Shown: positions 51,839 to 59,987 of the stretch, piece by piece
Layout: each line of letters starts with the position of its first letter
How positions within the stretch are numbered: position 1 is the stretch's first letter
NCBI RefSeq assembly: GCF_000275825.1
Contig: NZ_JH719942.1
Location: forward strand, 2,801,928-2,865,927
DNA from: Saprospira grandis DSM 2844
GTDB taxonomy: Bacteria > Bacteroidota > Bacteroidia > Chitinophagales > Saprospiraceae
Length of the DNA: 64,000 bases
Reading direction: 5' to 3'
Made by a program: the position numbers and the translations under genes
Notes under the pieces: generated by a model
Seen by the model: only the letters and a program-made list of their open reading frames with translations
Database searches by the model: none
What the model was told of the DNA's origin: nothing

Positions 51839-52366
51839 ATGCCTTGGATGATTTGTTTTCTTATTGCTTTTAGCCTTAGCTTAACGAGCTGTGGAACAGC
51901 CGTTAAGGGCCAAGAATCTAGCAAAATAACGCAAGATAGCCTGATTGACCCCCAACTCATTTTTGATGGCAAAACCATTGAAAAGCCGGAGAAGGAGTGG
52001 CAAAACCAACTGACGGAGCTAGAGTATAAAATCCTTCGCCAAAAGGGGACCGAAAGGGCCTTTACAGGTGCTTTGCTGGATAATAAAAAAGAAGGGACCT
52101 ATTGCTGTAAGGCTTGTGCGCTGCCGCTTTTTAAGTCGGCCCATAAGTTTGATTCGGGCTCGGGTTGGCCGAGCTTCTGGGATATTTTTGATCCCAAAAA
52201 TATTGAGGCCCAAGAAGAGTATGGCTGGACGGGCAAGCAGATCGAAATTCATTGTCCCCGCTGTCAAAGCCATTTGGGCCATGTTTTTGACGATGGGCCC
52301 AAGCCAACGGGCTTGCGCTATTGTATCAACTCGGCCTGTCTGCAGTTTGTCGAGCAAAAGAAGTAA
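51839..52366 (+). CDS. msrB: Peptide-methionine (R)-S-oxide reductase, lipoprotein form
   Basis: 175 residues from the ATG at 51839 (MPWMICFLIAFSLSLTSC). Lipobox LSLTSC makes it an envelope protein. MsrB domain: two zinc CxxC pairs (CCKAC, CPRC), SGSGWPSFWDIF, SHLGHVFDDGP and catalytic Cys in RYCINSACLQF. It repairs methionine-R-sulfoxide in exported proteins. The 1-bp gap from crtZ gives coupled expression, perhaps because both counter photo-oxidative stress. Confidence 0.94.
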   Translation: MPWMICFLIAFSLSLTSCGTAVKGQESSKITQDSLIDPQLIFDGKTIEKPEKEWQNQLTELEYKILRQKGTERAFTGALLDNKKEGTYCCKACALPLFKSAHKFDSGSGWPSFWDIFDPKNIEAQEEYGWTGKQIEIHCPRCQSHLGHVFDDGPKPTGLRYCINSACLQFVEQKK

Positions 52367-52369
52367 ACA

Positions 52370-52403
52370 AAAAATGCCGCTCCTAAAAAGGAGCGGCATT
52401 TTT
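52370..52403 (+). terminator. Terminator of the carotenoid/msrB transcript
   Basis: AAAAATGCCGCTCC and its complement around TAAAAA, T5 follows; 4 bp after the stop codon of msrB. Confidence 0.92.
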
Positions 52404-52561
52404 AATATTGGCCCAAACTCCTCCAATGGATTCCTTAGGGAATCCATTGGGGGGGAGGGTGGGCGGGTTATGACAAGGAATGAGGAGCGAAGCGACGAAT
52501 ACCGCTTAAAAGGGGCCAGTTTGGGGCCAAAGAAAGAAGCTCCAAAAAATGCTTATTGGAT

Positions 52562-52685
52562 GAGCGGCCTAGGGATATGCAGCAGGGCCGCCAAAGGCGG
52601 CAGACCCAAGCCCGAAGGGCTGCAGGGCCGAGCGAAGAGCGAGCTGCGCAATAGCCCGGCCGCCGAAGGCGGCAGGCCCCAAAAC
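52562..52685 (-). repeat. Structured GC-rich repeat, copy 14
   Basis: Variable hairpin AGCCC/GGGCT around GAA; GCCGCC/GGCGGC in place of TGGCC/GGCCA; GCCGCC/GGCGGC near the end. Core variant CGAGCGAAGAGCGAGC. It ends at the stop codon of the lyase-like gene. Confidence 0.9.
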
Positions 52686-54137
52686 TTAAATCAACTCATT
52701 CATAAAGGCTAGTAAAACATCTTCTCGTTGTTTGGCCGAAAGAACATTGAGCAACTGATTGACGGCGCCCATATCGGCAGGTAGGCCGCCTTCTGCAGAC
52801 TCTAGGCCCATCAATTCTTGAAATTGGCCCAACATAGCGGGATCAAAATCTTCCATTAGAAGGGCCAACATAGAATAATCGAGCGCGGCCAAAAGCTCAT
52901 TTTCTTCTACCGGATTACTCATCAGTTGGGCTACAGTTTCCTGCAAATCGGCCACAAAACTTGGAATATGCGGGCAATTAAAATGGCTGATGCTCAAATG
53001 AATAGCTGCAGGAGAATGTGGGCTCTCCAATTGAACTTGCACATACCAGCCCTTTTGATTGAGCTGATCGGCCAAATCAAAAATGCTGAGGTCTTCATCT
53101 TGGCTAGCAAAAGCCAGCAAACTCATATCGGGCTGACCGATCAGTGCTAAGCTAGGCAACTGCTCCAAAGCTGCAATCACGGCATCTCTAGCCGCCTGGC
53201 AATCGGCCACTGCATTTTGGTAGCCGGCTAGGCCCATATATTGGAACATGGCCCAGGCGGCCGCCATAGGCGCCCCTGTTTTACTTGATAAAACCGTGGG
53301 ATTGATTACTGTATAGCCTGGCCATTGCGAGCAACTAAAAATTTGGTGTTGGCGGAGCTCCTTATTGCGGTACAAAATCGTAGAGCAGCCCTTGGGCACA
53401 TAGCCAAACTTATGCAAATCGCAAGAGATAGAAGTTACGCCTGGCAGCTCAAAGCCAAAGGGCGGCACCTCATGGCCCAACTGCCGCAAAAAGGGCAAAT
53501 ACATACCGCCCACGCAAGCATCTACATGCAAAAGCAAATCTTTTTCTAGGGCCAAATCAGAGAGCTCTGCAATGGGGTCCATCACGCCATGCGCATAAGA
53601 AGGCGCAGAGCCCACCAACAAAATCGTCTTTTCGCTAATGGCCGCCCGCATATCGGCCACTTTTAGGCGCTGCGTTTGTGGGTCTACAGCTATAGATTGG
53701 ATGCCAATATCTAAATAATGAGCGGCCTTATAAAAACAAGGATGCGCCGTAGAAGGGACCAAAATTTCAAACTCCTTTTGATCGGGGTACTTGGCTCGGG
53801 CATAATCTCGGGCCGCCTTGACTGCTAAAATCACGCTTTCGGTCCCGCCAGAAGTACAATTTCCCTTCACCTCTTCATTGCCGCCCAACAAAGGCGCTAG
53901 CTGTCCAATAATTTGCTGCTCCAAATGCAAAAGAGAGGGAAAAGCCGTGGGGTCCAAGCCATTTTCGGGCAAAAAAGAAAGGTAAGCCGCCTCGGCCACC
54001 GCTTTGGCCTCGGGGGTAGTTTGGTAAATATAGGCAAAGATTTTTCCATCTTGCCAGGGTAAATCTTTCCCTTTAAAGGCCTTTAATTGCGCTAAAATTT
54101 GCTGCTGATCTTGGCCTTTATTCGGTATCTTGTTCAT
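52686..54137 (-). CDS. PLP-dependent lyase, sphingosine-1-phosphate lyase-like
   Basis: 483 residues. Fold type I PLP enzyme of the group II decarboxylase/SPL branch: NCTSGGTESVILAVKAARD, STAHPCFYKAAHYL, LHVDACVGGMYLPFL and SISCDLHKFGYVPKGCSTILYR, where Lys of DLHKFG binds PLP. These strings are closer to sphingosine-1-phosphate lyase than to glutamate decarboxylase. The last about 75 residues, acidic with repeated Leu/Met (ALDYSMLALLMEDFDPAML), look like an extra C-terminal helical piece. The lineage makes sphingolipids, so a role in their turnover is plausible. No membrane anchor. Confidence 0.85.
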   Translation of the reverse strand: MNKIPNKGQDQQQILAQLKAFKGKDLPWQDGKIFAYIYQTTPEAKAVAEAAYLSFLPENGLDPTAFPSLLHLEQQIIGQLAPLLGGNEEVKGNCTSGGTESVILAVKAARDYARAKYPDQKEFEILVPSTAHPCFYKAAHYLDIGIQSIAVDPQTQRLKVADMRAAISEKTILLVGSAPSYAHGVMDPIAELSDLALEKDLLLHVDACVGGMYLPFLRQLGHEVPPFGFELPGVTSISCDLHKFGYVPKGCSTILYRNKELRQHQIFSCSQWPGYTVINPTVLSSKTGAPMAAAWAMFQYMGLAGYQNAVADCQAARDAVIAALEQLPSLALIGQPDMSLLAFASQDEDLSIFDLADQLNQKGWYVQVQLESPHSPAAIHLSISHFNCPHIPSFVADLQETVAQLMSNPVEENELLAALDYSMLALLMEDFDPAMLGQFQELMGLESAEGGLPADMGAVNQLLNVLSAKQREDVLLAFMNELI

Positions 54138-54283
54138 AACTTATAGTATGTAGTGAAAAACTCCTTAAAAATAAACTAAATGTTTGTTCAAAAAAAGTTT
54201 TCTATGAATTTCAGCTAGGAATTGGCCCAAAAAATGACCCCTCAGGCTTGGACCTCTATTTATGAATTAAAAAAGTAAGCAGC

Positions 54284-54811
54284 ATGATTATTTTACTCAA
54301 TCAATTTCTCTTTTTCACGGCGCTTTTGTTCCAGATGCAAAGCCCTATTTTGGCAGAGGAAGCTCTTTTGGAGTTAAATTTTAAAAAGCAGAGTTTCAAG
54401 ATGGAGTTTGTTCATCTTCAATATCCCGAAAAAGCGGAGGTTCAAGCCCAAGAATTTGTGGCTCGGCTAGAGAGCAAGGCGCCTTTTTATCATGAGGAAC
54501 TGGGCCTAAAGATTGAAAAAATCAAGCTCAAGAAAATTCAGGGTCGGGCTTTGCTGCGGATTCAGGGTCATTTTGAGGATAAAGAGCGGCTGTTGCAGGC
54601 GCTACAGTTCGAAATTGATGAAAATCAACATATTTTTTACACGGCCCTATCGGAGGAGCGGGTCCTGAACAGCAATAAGGGCGCTCGTTGCGAGTGGACG
54701 CCCAAAGACCGAAAGCTTTTTTTGCATCTTGGCCGACGTTTGGAGCAAAGTTGGGAAAATGAGATAGAGGAGAAGTTAGGGCCTTTAAAAGGGCTAGAAG
54801 AACTCTACTAA
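54284..54811 (+). CDS. Secreted or membrane-linked protein of unknown function
   Basis: 175 residues. Short hydrophobic N-terminus (IILLNQFLFFTALLFQM) that may be a signal peptide. The rest mixes strands and helices, acidic and basic in turn, with no Cys except one (ARCEWTPKDR), and has an FEDKERLLQALQFEID stretch. No family recognised. A strong terminator closes the gene, so it is a single-gene unit; upstream 54138-54283 is AT-rich without clear promoter motif. Confidence 0.65.
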   Translation: MIILLNQFLFFTALLFQMQSPILAEEALLELNFKKQSFKMEFVHLQYPEKAEVQAQEFVARLESKAPFYHEELGLKIEKIKLKKIQGRALLRIQGHFEDKERLLQALQFEIDENQHIFYTALSEERVLNSNKGARCEWTPKDRKLFLHLGRRLEQSWENEIEEKLGPLKGLEELY

Positions 54812-54817
54812 TCTTTT

Positions 54818-54847
54818 AGACGAGCTATTTTAGCTCGTCTTTTTTTT
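54818..54847 (+). terminator. Terminator of the preceding small gene
   Basis: AGACGAGCTA/TAGCTCGTCT around TTT, followed by T8 which also opens repeat copy 15. Confidence 0.92.
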
Positions 54848-55010
54848 GGGGCTGCCCCGCCCTTTGGGCGGGTCGGGCCATTTCGCAGCTCGCAGGTCTG
54901 CTCGGCCCTGCAGGCTTTTCGCTGCGCTTAAAAAGCCTTTGGTCTGCCGCCTTTGGCGGCCCTGCTACAGCCCCTCAGCCTGCGGCGGCTTTGCCGCCTG
55001 TAGGACCGTT
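54841..55010 (+). repeat. Structured GC-rich repeat, copy 15
   Basis: Head CCCGCCC/GGGCGGG around TTT; variable hairpin AGGCTTTT/AAAAGCCT with a GC-rich loop; GCCGCC/GGCGGC around TTT; tail GGCGGC/GCCGCC. Core CTCGCAGGTCTGCTCGGCC. Confidence 0.9.
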
Positions 55011-55012
55011 AG

Positions 55013-55804
55013 CTACCAGCTATACTTTAGGGCCCAAGAGGTGGTATAATAAAACTTAGCGAGTGGAACAGGCGGTTCTAGTTCGTAGTTGAGTTGGGCG
55101 CCAAAGGCCAGGGCCCAATGTTTGGCTATTTTCCAGCTCCATTCATTAGAAACAAAAATGCGGGCTTTTTGCCATTCGCTATCGGGCCTTGTTTGTAGAT
55201 AAAGGACCAACTGCGTGCGCAGTTTGGGGTTAAAATCCTCCCAATAGCTCAAGTAAAAATTGAGTTTGCCATATTGGGTATAAAAATCACTAATATCGGC
55301 GGGGAGCAGGCTATCTTCTACGGCGGAATAGGTCCATTTTTCTGATTCATACATTGCCCCTAGGCCCAAAAAGAGGTTGCTTTGTTCTTTTTGCCGGAGC
55401 TTTAAGCGCAGGTTTCCGCCCAATAGATAGCGCTCTTGCATCCCTCGGATTTGGTCGCCTTGAAACTGGGCAAAAAGCTCATATTGCAGGCCTTCTTCGG
55501 GGGCTAAGCGGTAGCGAAAATGCGTATAACCGCTATTGAGTGTATTTTCTCCAGCCGATCGAAGCAGGCGGTAATAATTGCTATGCATCAGCTGGTGTTG
55601 GCCAGAGTGGTAGGCCCATTCGGCTTGGCCAGTAAAGCTATAGACGGGGGTATAATTTCGTTTTGTGATGCTTAGGTTTCCTTGGCCAAATAAGTGAAAG
55701 GCTCGGCTAGAGTCTAGTTTTGGGGCCAGTGCATCGGCATTTAAGATTTGGGCCTTTAGGGGGAGGGCCAAAAGTAGCAGTAAAAATAGCTTAATAGTTT
55801 TCAA
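55013..55804 (-). CDS. Outer-membrane beta-barrel protein (DUF2490/DUF481-like)
   Basis: About 263 residues if the TTG at 55804 is the start (MKTIKLFLLLLLALPLKAQ, a compact signal peptide); ATGs at 55843 and 55855 lie further inside the preceding gene and would give a longer, less typical leader. The body alternates strands: FTGQAEWAYHSGQHQLMHSNYY, LQYELFAQFQGDQIRG, RYLLGGNLRLKLRQ, NLFLGLGAMYESEKWTYSA and ALAFGAQLNYELEPPVPL, ending in aromatic W as barrels do. It overlaps the GNAT gene by 14-65 bp, so translation is coupled. Confidence 0.78.
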   Translation of the reverse strand: MKTIKLFLLLLLALPLKAQILNADALAPKLDSSRAFHLFGQGNLSITKRNYTPVYSFTGQAEWAYHSGQHQLMHSNYYRLLRSAGENTLNSGYTHFRYRLAPEEGLQYELFAQFQGDQIRGMQERYLLGGNLRLKLRQKEQSNLFLGLGAMYESEKWTYSAVEDSLLPADISDFYTQYGKLNFYLSYWEDFNPKLRTQLVLYLQTRPDSEWQKARIFVSNEWSWKIAKHWALAFGAQLNYELEPPVPLAKFYYTTSWALKYSW

Positions 55805-56264
55805 TAAATTCTTTTCTAAATTGACAGTTAATCCAGCTTTCATCAAGTTGAGCACCTAGTTTTTTATAAAAAGCAATAGCGGGAGCATTCCAATTGAGCA
55901 CCTGCCAGCTCATTCGGCCCACTTTTTTAGTTTTAGCAATTTGCAGGAGTTCATCAAAAAGGAGTTGGCCAATACCTTGGCGGCGGCAAGCTTGCTTCAC
56001 CACCAAATCTTCTAGATAGAGGCAGGGGCCTTTCCAGGTAGAATAACTAAAGAAATAAAGCGCCATTCCCAAAATTTGGCCCTGTTCATTTTCGGCCACT
56101 AAGAAAGAGAAATAGGCTTGGGGCCCAAAGGCATGTTCTTTCATTTCTTCTCTATTTACGGTATGCTCGGCTTCTGCTTGCTCATAAATGGCGAGTTCTC
56201 GGACCAGGGCATGGATGGCGGGAATATCTTGGGGGATACCTGGGCGAATTTGAATAGACATCAT
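55791..56264 (-). CDS. GNAT-family N-acetyltransferase
   Basis: 157 residues. GNAT fold: IRPGIPQDIPAIHALVREL at the N-terminus, GMALYFFSYSTWKGPCLYLEDLVV (strand 4), acetyl-CoA loop CRRQGIGQLLFDEL and MSWQVLNWNAPAIAFYKKLGA. The pattern fits the spermidine/spermine or thialysine acetyltransferase branch (SAT-like: LxDLxV, WNxPAIxFYxxLGA). It is first in an operon with the overlapping barrel gene; the hairpin at 56285 separates it from the OmpA-like gene. Confidence 0.92.
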   Translation of the reverse strand: MMSIQIRPGIPQDIPAIHALVRELAIYEQAEAEHTVNREEMKEHAFGPQAYFSFLVAENEQGQILGMALYFFSYSTWKGPCLYLEDLVVKQACRRQGIGQLLFDELLQIAKTKKVGRMSWQVLNWNAPAIAFYKKLGAQLDESWINCQFRKEFIENY

Positions 56265-56284
56265 TAGGTATTTATCATGATAAA

Positions 56285-56315
56285 AAGGGCCCGCTGCAAT
56301 TGCAGCGGGCCCTTA
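56285..56315 (-). terminator. Terminator of the OmpA-like gene
   Basis: Perfect 30-bp palindrome centred on AATT with arms AAGGGCCCGCTGCA, followed on the minus strand by T5; 23 bp after the stop codon at 56338. Confidence 0.88.
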
Positions 56316-56337
56316 AAATTAAAGCTTAAAGAAGCAA

Positions 56338-58032
56338 TTATTTACAAAGGTTGAGGTCCATTTCGTCCCACTCTTTGATTTTCTTGCTAGTACGCTTACG
56401 AAGTACGTACATTTTCTTTTTCTTCTTATACTTAAGGTCAGTCAATTTCACCTCAGCATAACGCTTTTTCTCAGCTTTCTTCTTGTGCTGGTAGCGCTGA
56501 AGAACGATGATATCATCCATGTTCTCATCTTGGCGGATGTGGTACTCTTTGGTACGAGTTTTACCTTTGCGAGTTACATTTTTCGCGCGGTACACATAGC
56601 CTGTTTTCTTGTTGGCCACAAGGATAGTAGAGTTACGGAGTACACGAGTTTTGAGTACATAAGTATCTTCACCTGCAGCATCGGGGTTTTCGTTCCATTC
56701 GCCCAATTTGTAGTTACCAGTAGCGGGAACATCAAAAACGATATAGTCACAGTTGATAGGACCAAGGCAAGTAGCTTGCTCATACTTAGAAGTTTCCCAT
56801 TTCATGTAGCCTTGCTTTGTGAGGCGGCCAGTAAGCAAAACAGGATTAGTTTCAGTTACTTTATCGCGGGGAAGCATAATGCGCATGCCACGGTTGCCAT
56901 CACCTTGCTGAGCTTCGCCAGCAGAGTTTTTAGCCTTAACGATTACGTTTTTGCTATCATTCATGTTGGCAAAAGCGGGGAACCAATCTTCGGTAGCGAT
57001 ACCGTACTGGAACTGATCACAGATGTCGCAATCAGATTCTTTGTTGGGCTCATCTACTACTTGAACATCCATGTTGGCGATGTCTTGAGTATAAGTACCA
57101 TTTTTGATTTGGGCCACAGAACCTTCACTGCTATAGCGGATATCGGCAGATTCTAGGTTAGGTAGACGCTCACCACCGAAGGGGTCTTCGCTACAATCTT
57201 CTTCACAAGCGCGGGGCTTTAGGCAGCCACAGTAGCCGTTTACTTCCATTTCGAAGTTATAGGTAGAGCAATCGCCTTCTTTTACTAGGCTACCACAGGG
57301 CTTACCTGTGCTTTTCCAAGTAATGGTACCGCCATTATCTACGCCAGTATAGAGCATAAAGCCTTCGGCATCTTGGCCAACTGCGGGCATTTTTACCTTA
57401 AGGGTTTTGCCAGCTTTTAGGGCATTGCCATCTACTTTAGCATCAAAGTAAGCGATAGCATTGGCATAAACGCCTTTGCCGTTTTCGTCTTCCATTTTGA
57501 TACCGGCTTGAGCTACTTCACGGGCAGTAGACAAGCTTTTGTAGGTAAAGGTAATGTCTTTATTCTTTTTAGGCTTGAAGGTTCCTTTTTCAACGAAGAC
57601 TTCCAAGCAACCTTTTTGCAAAAGGGTATCGCGATCATCATCTTCTAGCGTGAAGAGGAAATACACACGGCGGTTTTCGGCTACACCGCCCTGACCGTAC
57701 TTAAGGTCTTTTTCTCCGTAGAAAAATAGCTCCATTTTATCTTCGGGTTCTCCAACTTCCTTGAGGTATTCAAAGGCAGATTCGGCACGGCGCTCAGAGA
57801 GGCCCATGTTGTAGTTTTCGGTTCCGATATCACAAGTATAACCTGCAATACGTACCGCAAGACGGCGGCCTTTAGTGGCCTCCAAGAAAGAGTCGATCTG
57901 CGTTTTACTTTCCTGTTTTAGGATAGCACGATTAAACTCGAAGTAAAGTTCAAAGCTATCTTGCAAGTCTTGGGCAGAGGCCATGCCAAAGCTCAAGAGC
58001 ATCAATAAGCAGCTTAAATATAACTTCTTCAT
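56338..58032 (-). CDS. OmpA-domain protein with long repetitive-strand C-terminal part
   Basis: 564 residues from the ATG at 58032 (MKKLYLSCLLMLLSFGMASAQ, signal peptide). Residues about 25-140 are an OmpA-like peptidoglycan-binding domain (FEFNRAILKQESKTQIDSFL, GYTCDIGTENYNMGLSERRA and ENRRVYF). Unlike typical OmpA proteins the domain is N-terminal. Then come about 420 residues of strand-rich segments with many paired Cys (CSTYNFEMEVNGYCGCLKPR, ESDCDICDQ), and a very basic end (KKKMYVLRKRTSKKIK). Perhaps an envelope-anchored adhesin or structural protein. A clean -7 element lies upstream. Function not known. Confidence 0.8.
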   Translation of the reverse strand: MKKLYLSCLLMLLSFGMASAQDLQDSFELYFEFNRAILKQESKTQIDSFLEATKGRRLAVRIAGYTCDIGTENYNMGLSERRAESAFEYLKEVGEPEDKMELFFYGEKDLKYGQGGVAENRRVYFLFTLEDDDRDTLLQKGCLEVFVEKGTFKPKKNKDITFTYKSLSTAREVAQAGIKMEDENGKGVYANAIAYFDAKVDGNALKAGKTLKVKMPAVGQDAEGFMLYTGVDNGGTITWKSTGKPCGSLVKEGDCSTYNFEMEVNGYCGCLKPRACEEDCSEDPFGGERLPNLESADIRYSSEGSVAQIKNGTYTQDIANMDVQVVDEPNKESDCDICDQFQYGIATEDWFPAFANMNDSKNVIVKAKNSAGEAQQGDGNRGMRIMLPRDKVTETNPVLLTGRLTKQGYMKWETSKYEQATCLGPINCDYIVFDVPATGNYKLGEWNENPDAAGEDTYVLKTRVLRNSTILVANKKTGYVYRAKNVTRKGKTRTKEYHIRQDENMDDIIVLQRYQHKKKAEKKRYAEVKLTDLKYKKKKKMYVLRKRTSKKIKEWDEMDLNLCK

Positions 58033-58096
58033 TCTGACAATTTTTGTATGAAATAAAATGATGGACAACAGTTTTGTTTGTTACTTTAACAGTGGG

Positions 58097-58104
58097 CAAA
58101 TATA
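58097..58104 (-). promoter_or_regulatory. -7 element of the OmpA-like gene
   Basis: Minus-strand TATATTTG (58104-58097) is a perfect TAnnTTTG, about 65 bp before the ATG. No TTG at the ideal -33 distance. Confidence 0.45.
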
Positions 58105-58188
58105 AGAAAACTTGCCGAAAAGCAGGGCTTTAGCCTGATTTCTATATTTAATCTATAAAATTTATGCTTTGGCCTTTTGCGGCTCTAC

Positions 58189-58347
58189 AGGCCCGATAGG
58201 GCCGCAGGCTGAGGGATGGGCAGCAGGGCCGCCAAAGGCGGCAGACCCAAAGCTTTTGAAGCGCAGCGAAAAAGCTTGCAGGGCCGAGCAGACCTGCGAG
58301 CTGCGAGACAGCCCGACCCGAGCGAAGCGAGGGGCAGCCCCAAAAAA
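58189..58347 (-). repeat. Structured GC-rich repeat, copy 16
   Basis: Variable hairpin AAGCTTTT/AAAAGCTT around a GC-rich loop; GCCGCC/GGCGGC; CCCGAGC/GCGAGGG head. Core CGAGCAGACCTGCGAGC. Between the OmpA-like and GH3 genes, which diverge. Confidence 0.9.
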
Positions 58348-58419
58348 ATAGGAAAATACTTTTGCCTTTGCCCCTGATTTTGGATCTTCGTCTTTAAGAA
58401 ATCATCAAAAAATATATTC

Positions 58420-59925
58420 ATGTCTATAAAATCTTTCCTTATTAAGCAGCTTGCTCGCTACATTAGTAAGCAAAAAAATGGGCAAGCACTAAAGGGGCTG
58501 GACTATCAGGAGAAAATCCGGCGAGAATTGGTGGCGGTGGGCCAAACTACAGCTTATGGCAAGGACCATCAGTTTGATAAAATTGTAGATTATGCCAGCT
58601 TTAAGCAGCAGGTGCCTTTGGTTGATTATGAGGCTTTGCGGCCTTATGTGGATCGCATCAATGCGGGGGAGGAAAATGTGCTTTGGAAAGCTCGGCCCAA
58701 ATATTATGCAAAAACTTCGGGCACAACTTCGGGAGCCAAATTTATTCCCCTAACCAAAGAAAGTATTCCCAATCATTTTGGAACAGCCCGAAATTCGGTC
58801 TTTAATTATATTGCCCAGACGGGCAAGGCCGATTTTATGGATGGGAAAATGATCTTTTTGTCGGGCTCTCCTGAACTAGAAAAAAAGGGAGATATTTTGC
58901 TCGGTCGGCTTTCTGGAATCTCTAACCATTTGGTGCCCAGTTGGTTAAAGGGTAATCAGCTGCCTTCTTATGAGACCAATTGCATAGAAGATTGGGAAGA
59001 AAAATTGGACCGGATTGTAGAAGAGACGATGGATGCAGATATGCGTTTAATTTCGGGGATTCCGCCCTGGGTACAAATGTATTATGAGCGTTTGTTGGAG
59101 CGCACGGGCAAAAAGACCGTTTTAGAGGTTTTTCCCAATCTCTCTATCTTTGTTTATGGGGGCGTCAATTTTGAGCCCTATCGAGAGAAATTAGAATCTT
59201 TGGTAGGGGGGCGGATTCCTTCTGTAGAGACTTATCCTGCCTCTGAGGGCTTTATTGCCTATCAGGACCAGCAAGATGCGCCGGGGCTTTTGCTCAATAT
59301 CAATTCGGGCATTTTCTTCGAGTTTGTGCCTGCCGACCAATACTTTTCTGAACATCCGCCCCGTCTATCTTTGGCCGAGGTGGAGCTGGGTGTAAACTAT
59401 GCCCTAGTATTAAATACCAATGCGGGGCTTTGGGGCTATAGCATTGGCGATACGGTGCAGTTTATCTCTAAAGATCCTTATCGAATTTTGGTCACGGGCC
59501 GCATCAAGCATTATATTTCGGCCTTTGGCGAACATGTAATTGGCAAAGAAGTGGAACAGGCCCTTTTGGAAGCCCTAGAAGTAGAACCCGCCAAGGTGGT
59601 GGAGTTTTCGGTGGCCCCAGAGGTAAATCCCCCTGAAGGCGGTAAGCCCTATCATGAATGGTGGATTGCCTTTGATCAGCTGCCGCAAAACTTGGAGCTG
59701 CTAGCCGAGCGCCTCGATTTGGCCATGCGCAAACAAAATATTTATTATGAGGACTTGGTCCGTGACAAGGTGTTGCAGCCGCTGAAAATTCGCCCAGTTC
59801 CAGCCGATGCCTTCCGACAATATATGAAGTCTATTGGCAAATTAGGCGGACAGAATAAGGTGCCTCGTCTATCCGATGATCGCAAAATTGCCGATAAACT
59901 CCGAGAGTTGTTTCCCTCCGCTTAA
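58420..59925 (+). CDS. GH3-family acyl-acid-amide synthetase-like protein
   Basis: 501 residues, the size of bacterial GH3 proteins. Adenylate-forming signs: YAKTSGTTSGAKFIPLT (nucleotide loop), ISGIPPWVQMYYERLLER, IFVYGGVNFEPYR, VETYPASEGFIAYQ and YALVLNTNAGLWGYSIGDTVQF, with the C-terminal hinge RIKHYISAFGEHV. Plant members join amino acids to auxin or jasmonate; bacterial ones are common in Bacteroidota with unknown substrate. Single gene closed by a strong terminator. Confidence 0.94.
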   Translation: MSIKSFLIKQLARYISKQKNGQALKGLDYQEKIRRELVAVGQTTAYGKDHQFDKIVDYASFKQQVPLVDYEALRPYVDRINAGEENVLWKARPKYYAKTSGTTSGAKFIPLTKESIPNHFGTARNSVFNYIAQTGKADFMDGKMIFLSGSPELEKKGDILLGRLSGISNHLVPSWLKGNQLPSYETNCIEDWEEKLDRIVEETMDADMRLISGIPPWVQMYYERLLERTGKKTVLEVFPNLSIFVYGGVNFEPYREKLESLVGGRIPSVETYPASEGFIAYQDQQDAPGLLLNINSGIFFEFVPADQYFSEHPPRLSLAEVELGVNYALVLNTNAGLWGYSIGDTVQFISKDPYRILVTGRIKHYISAFGEHVIGKEVEQALLEALEVEPAKVVEFSVAPEVNPPEGGKPYHEWWIAFDQLPQNLELLAERLDLAMRKQNIYYEDLVRDKVLQPLKIRPVPADAFRQYMKSIGKLGGQNKVPRLSDDRKIADKLRELFPSA

Positions 59926-59934
59926 TCGACAAAC

Positions 59935-59970
59935 CAAAAAAGGCCAGCGAAATTCGCTGGCCTTTTTTCT
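59935..59970. terminator. Bidirectional terminator between GH3 gene and its convergent neighbour
   Basis: AAAAAAGGCCAGCGAA/TTCGCTGGCCTTTTTT, perfect, A6 and T6 on either side. Confidence 0.93.
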
Positions 59971-59987
59971 GCTCAGTAGAGACTAGA

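Noticed and set aside
52068-52712. 214-codon frame overlapping msrB and the lyase gene end
   Set aside because: Runs through msrB in another frame and through a repeat; no protein pattern.
56485-57156. 223-codon frame opposite the OmpA-like gene
   Set aside because: Antisense shadow of a strongly supported gene with signal peptide, promoter and terminator; the translated shadow has no domain logic.
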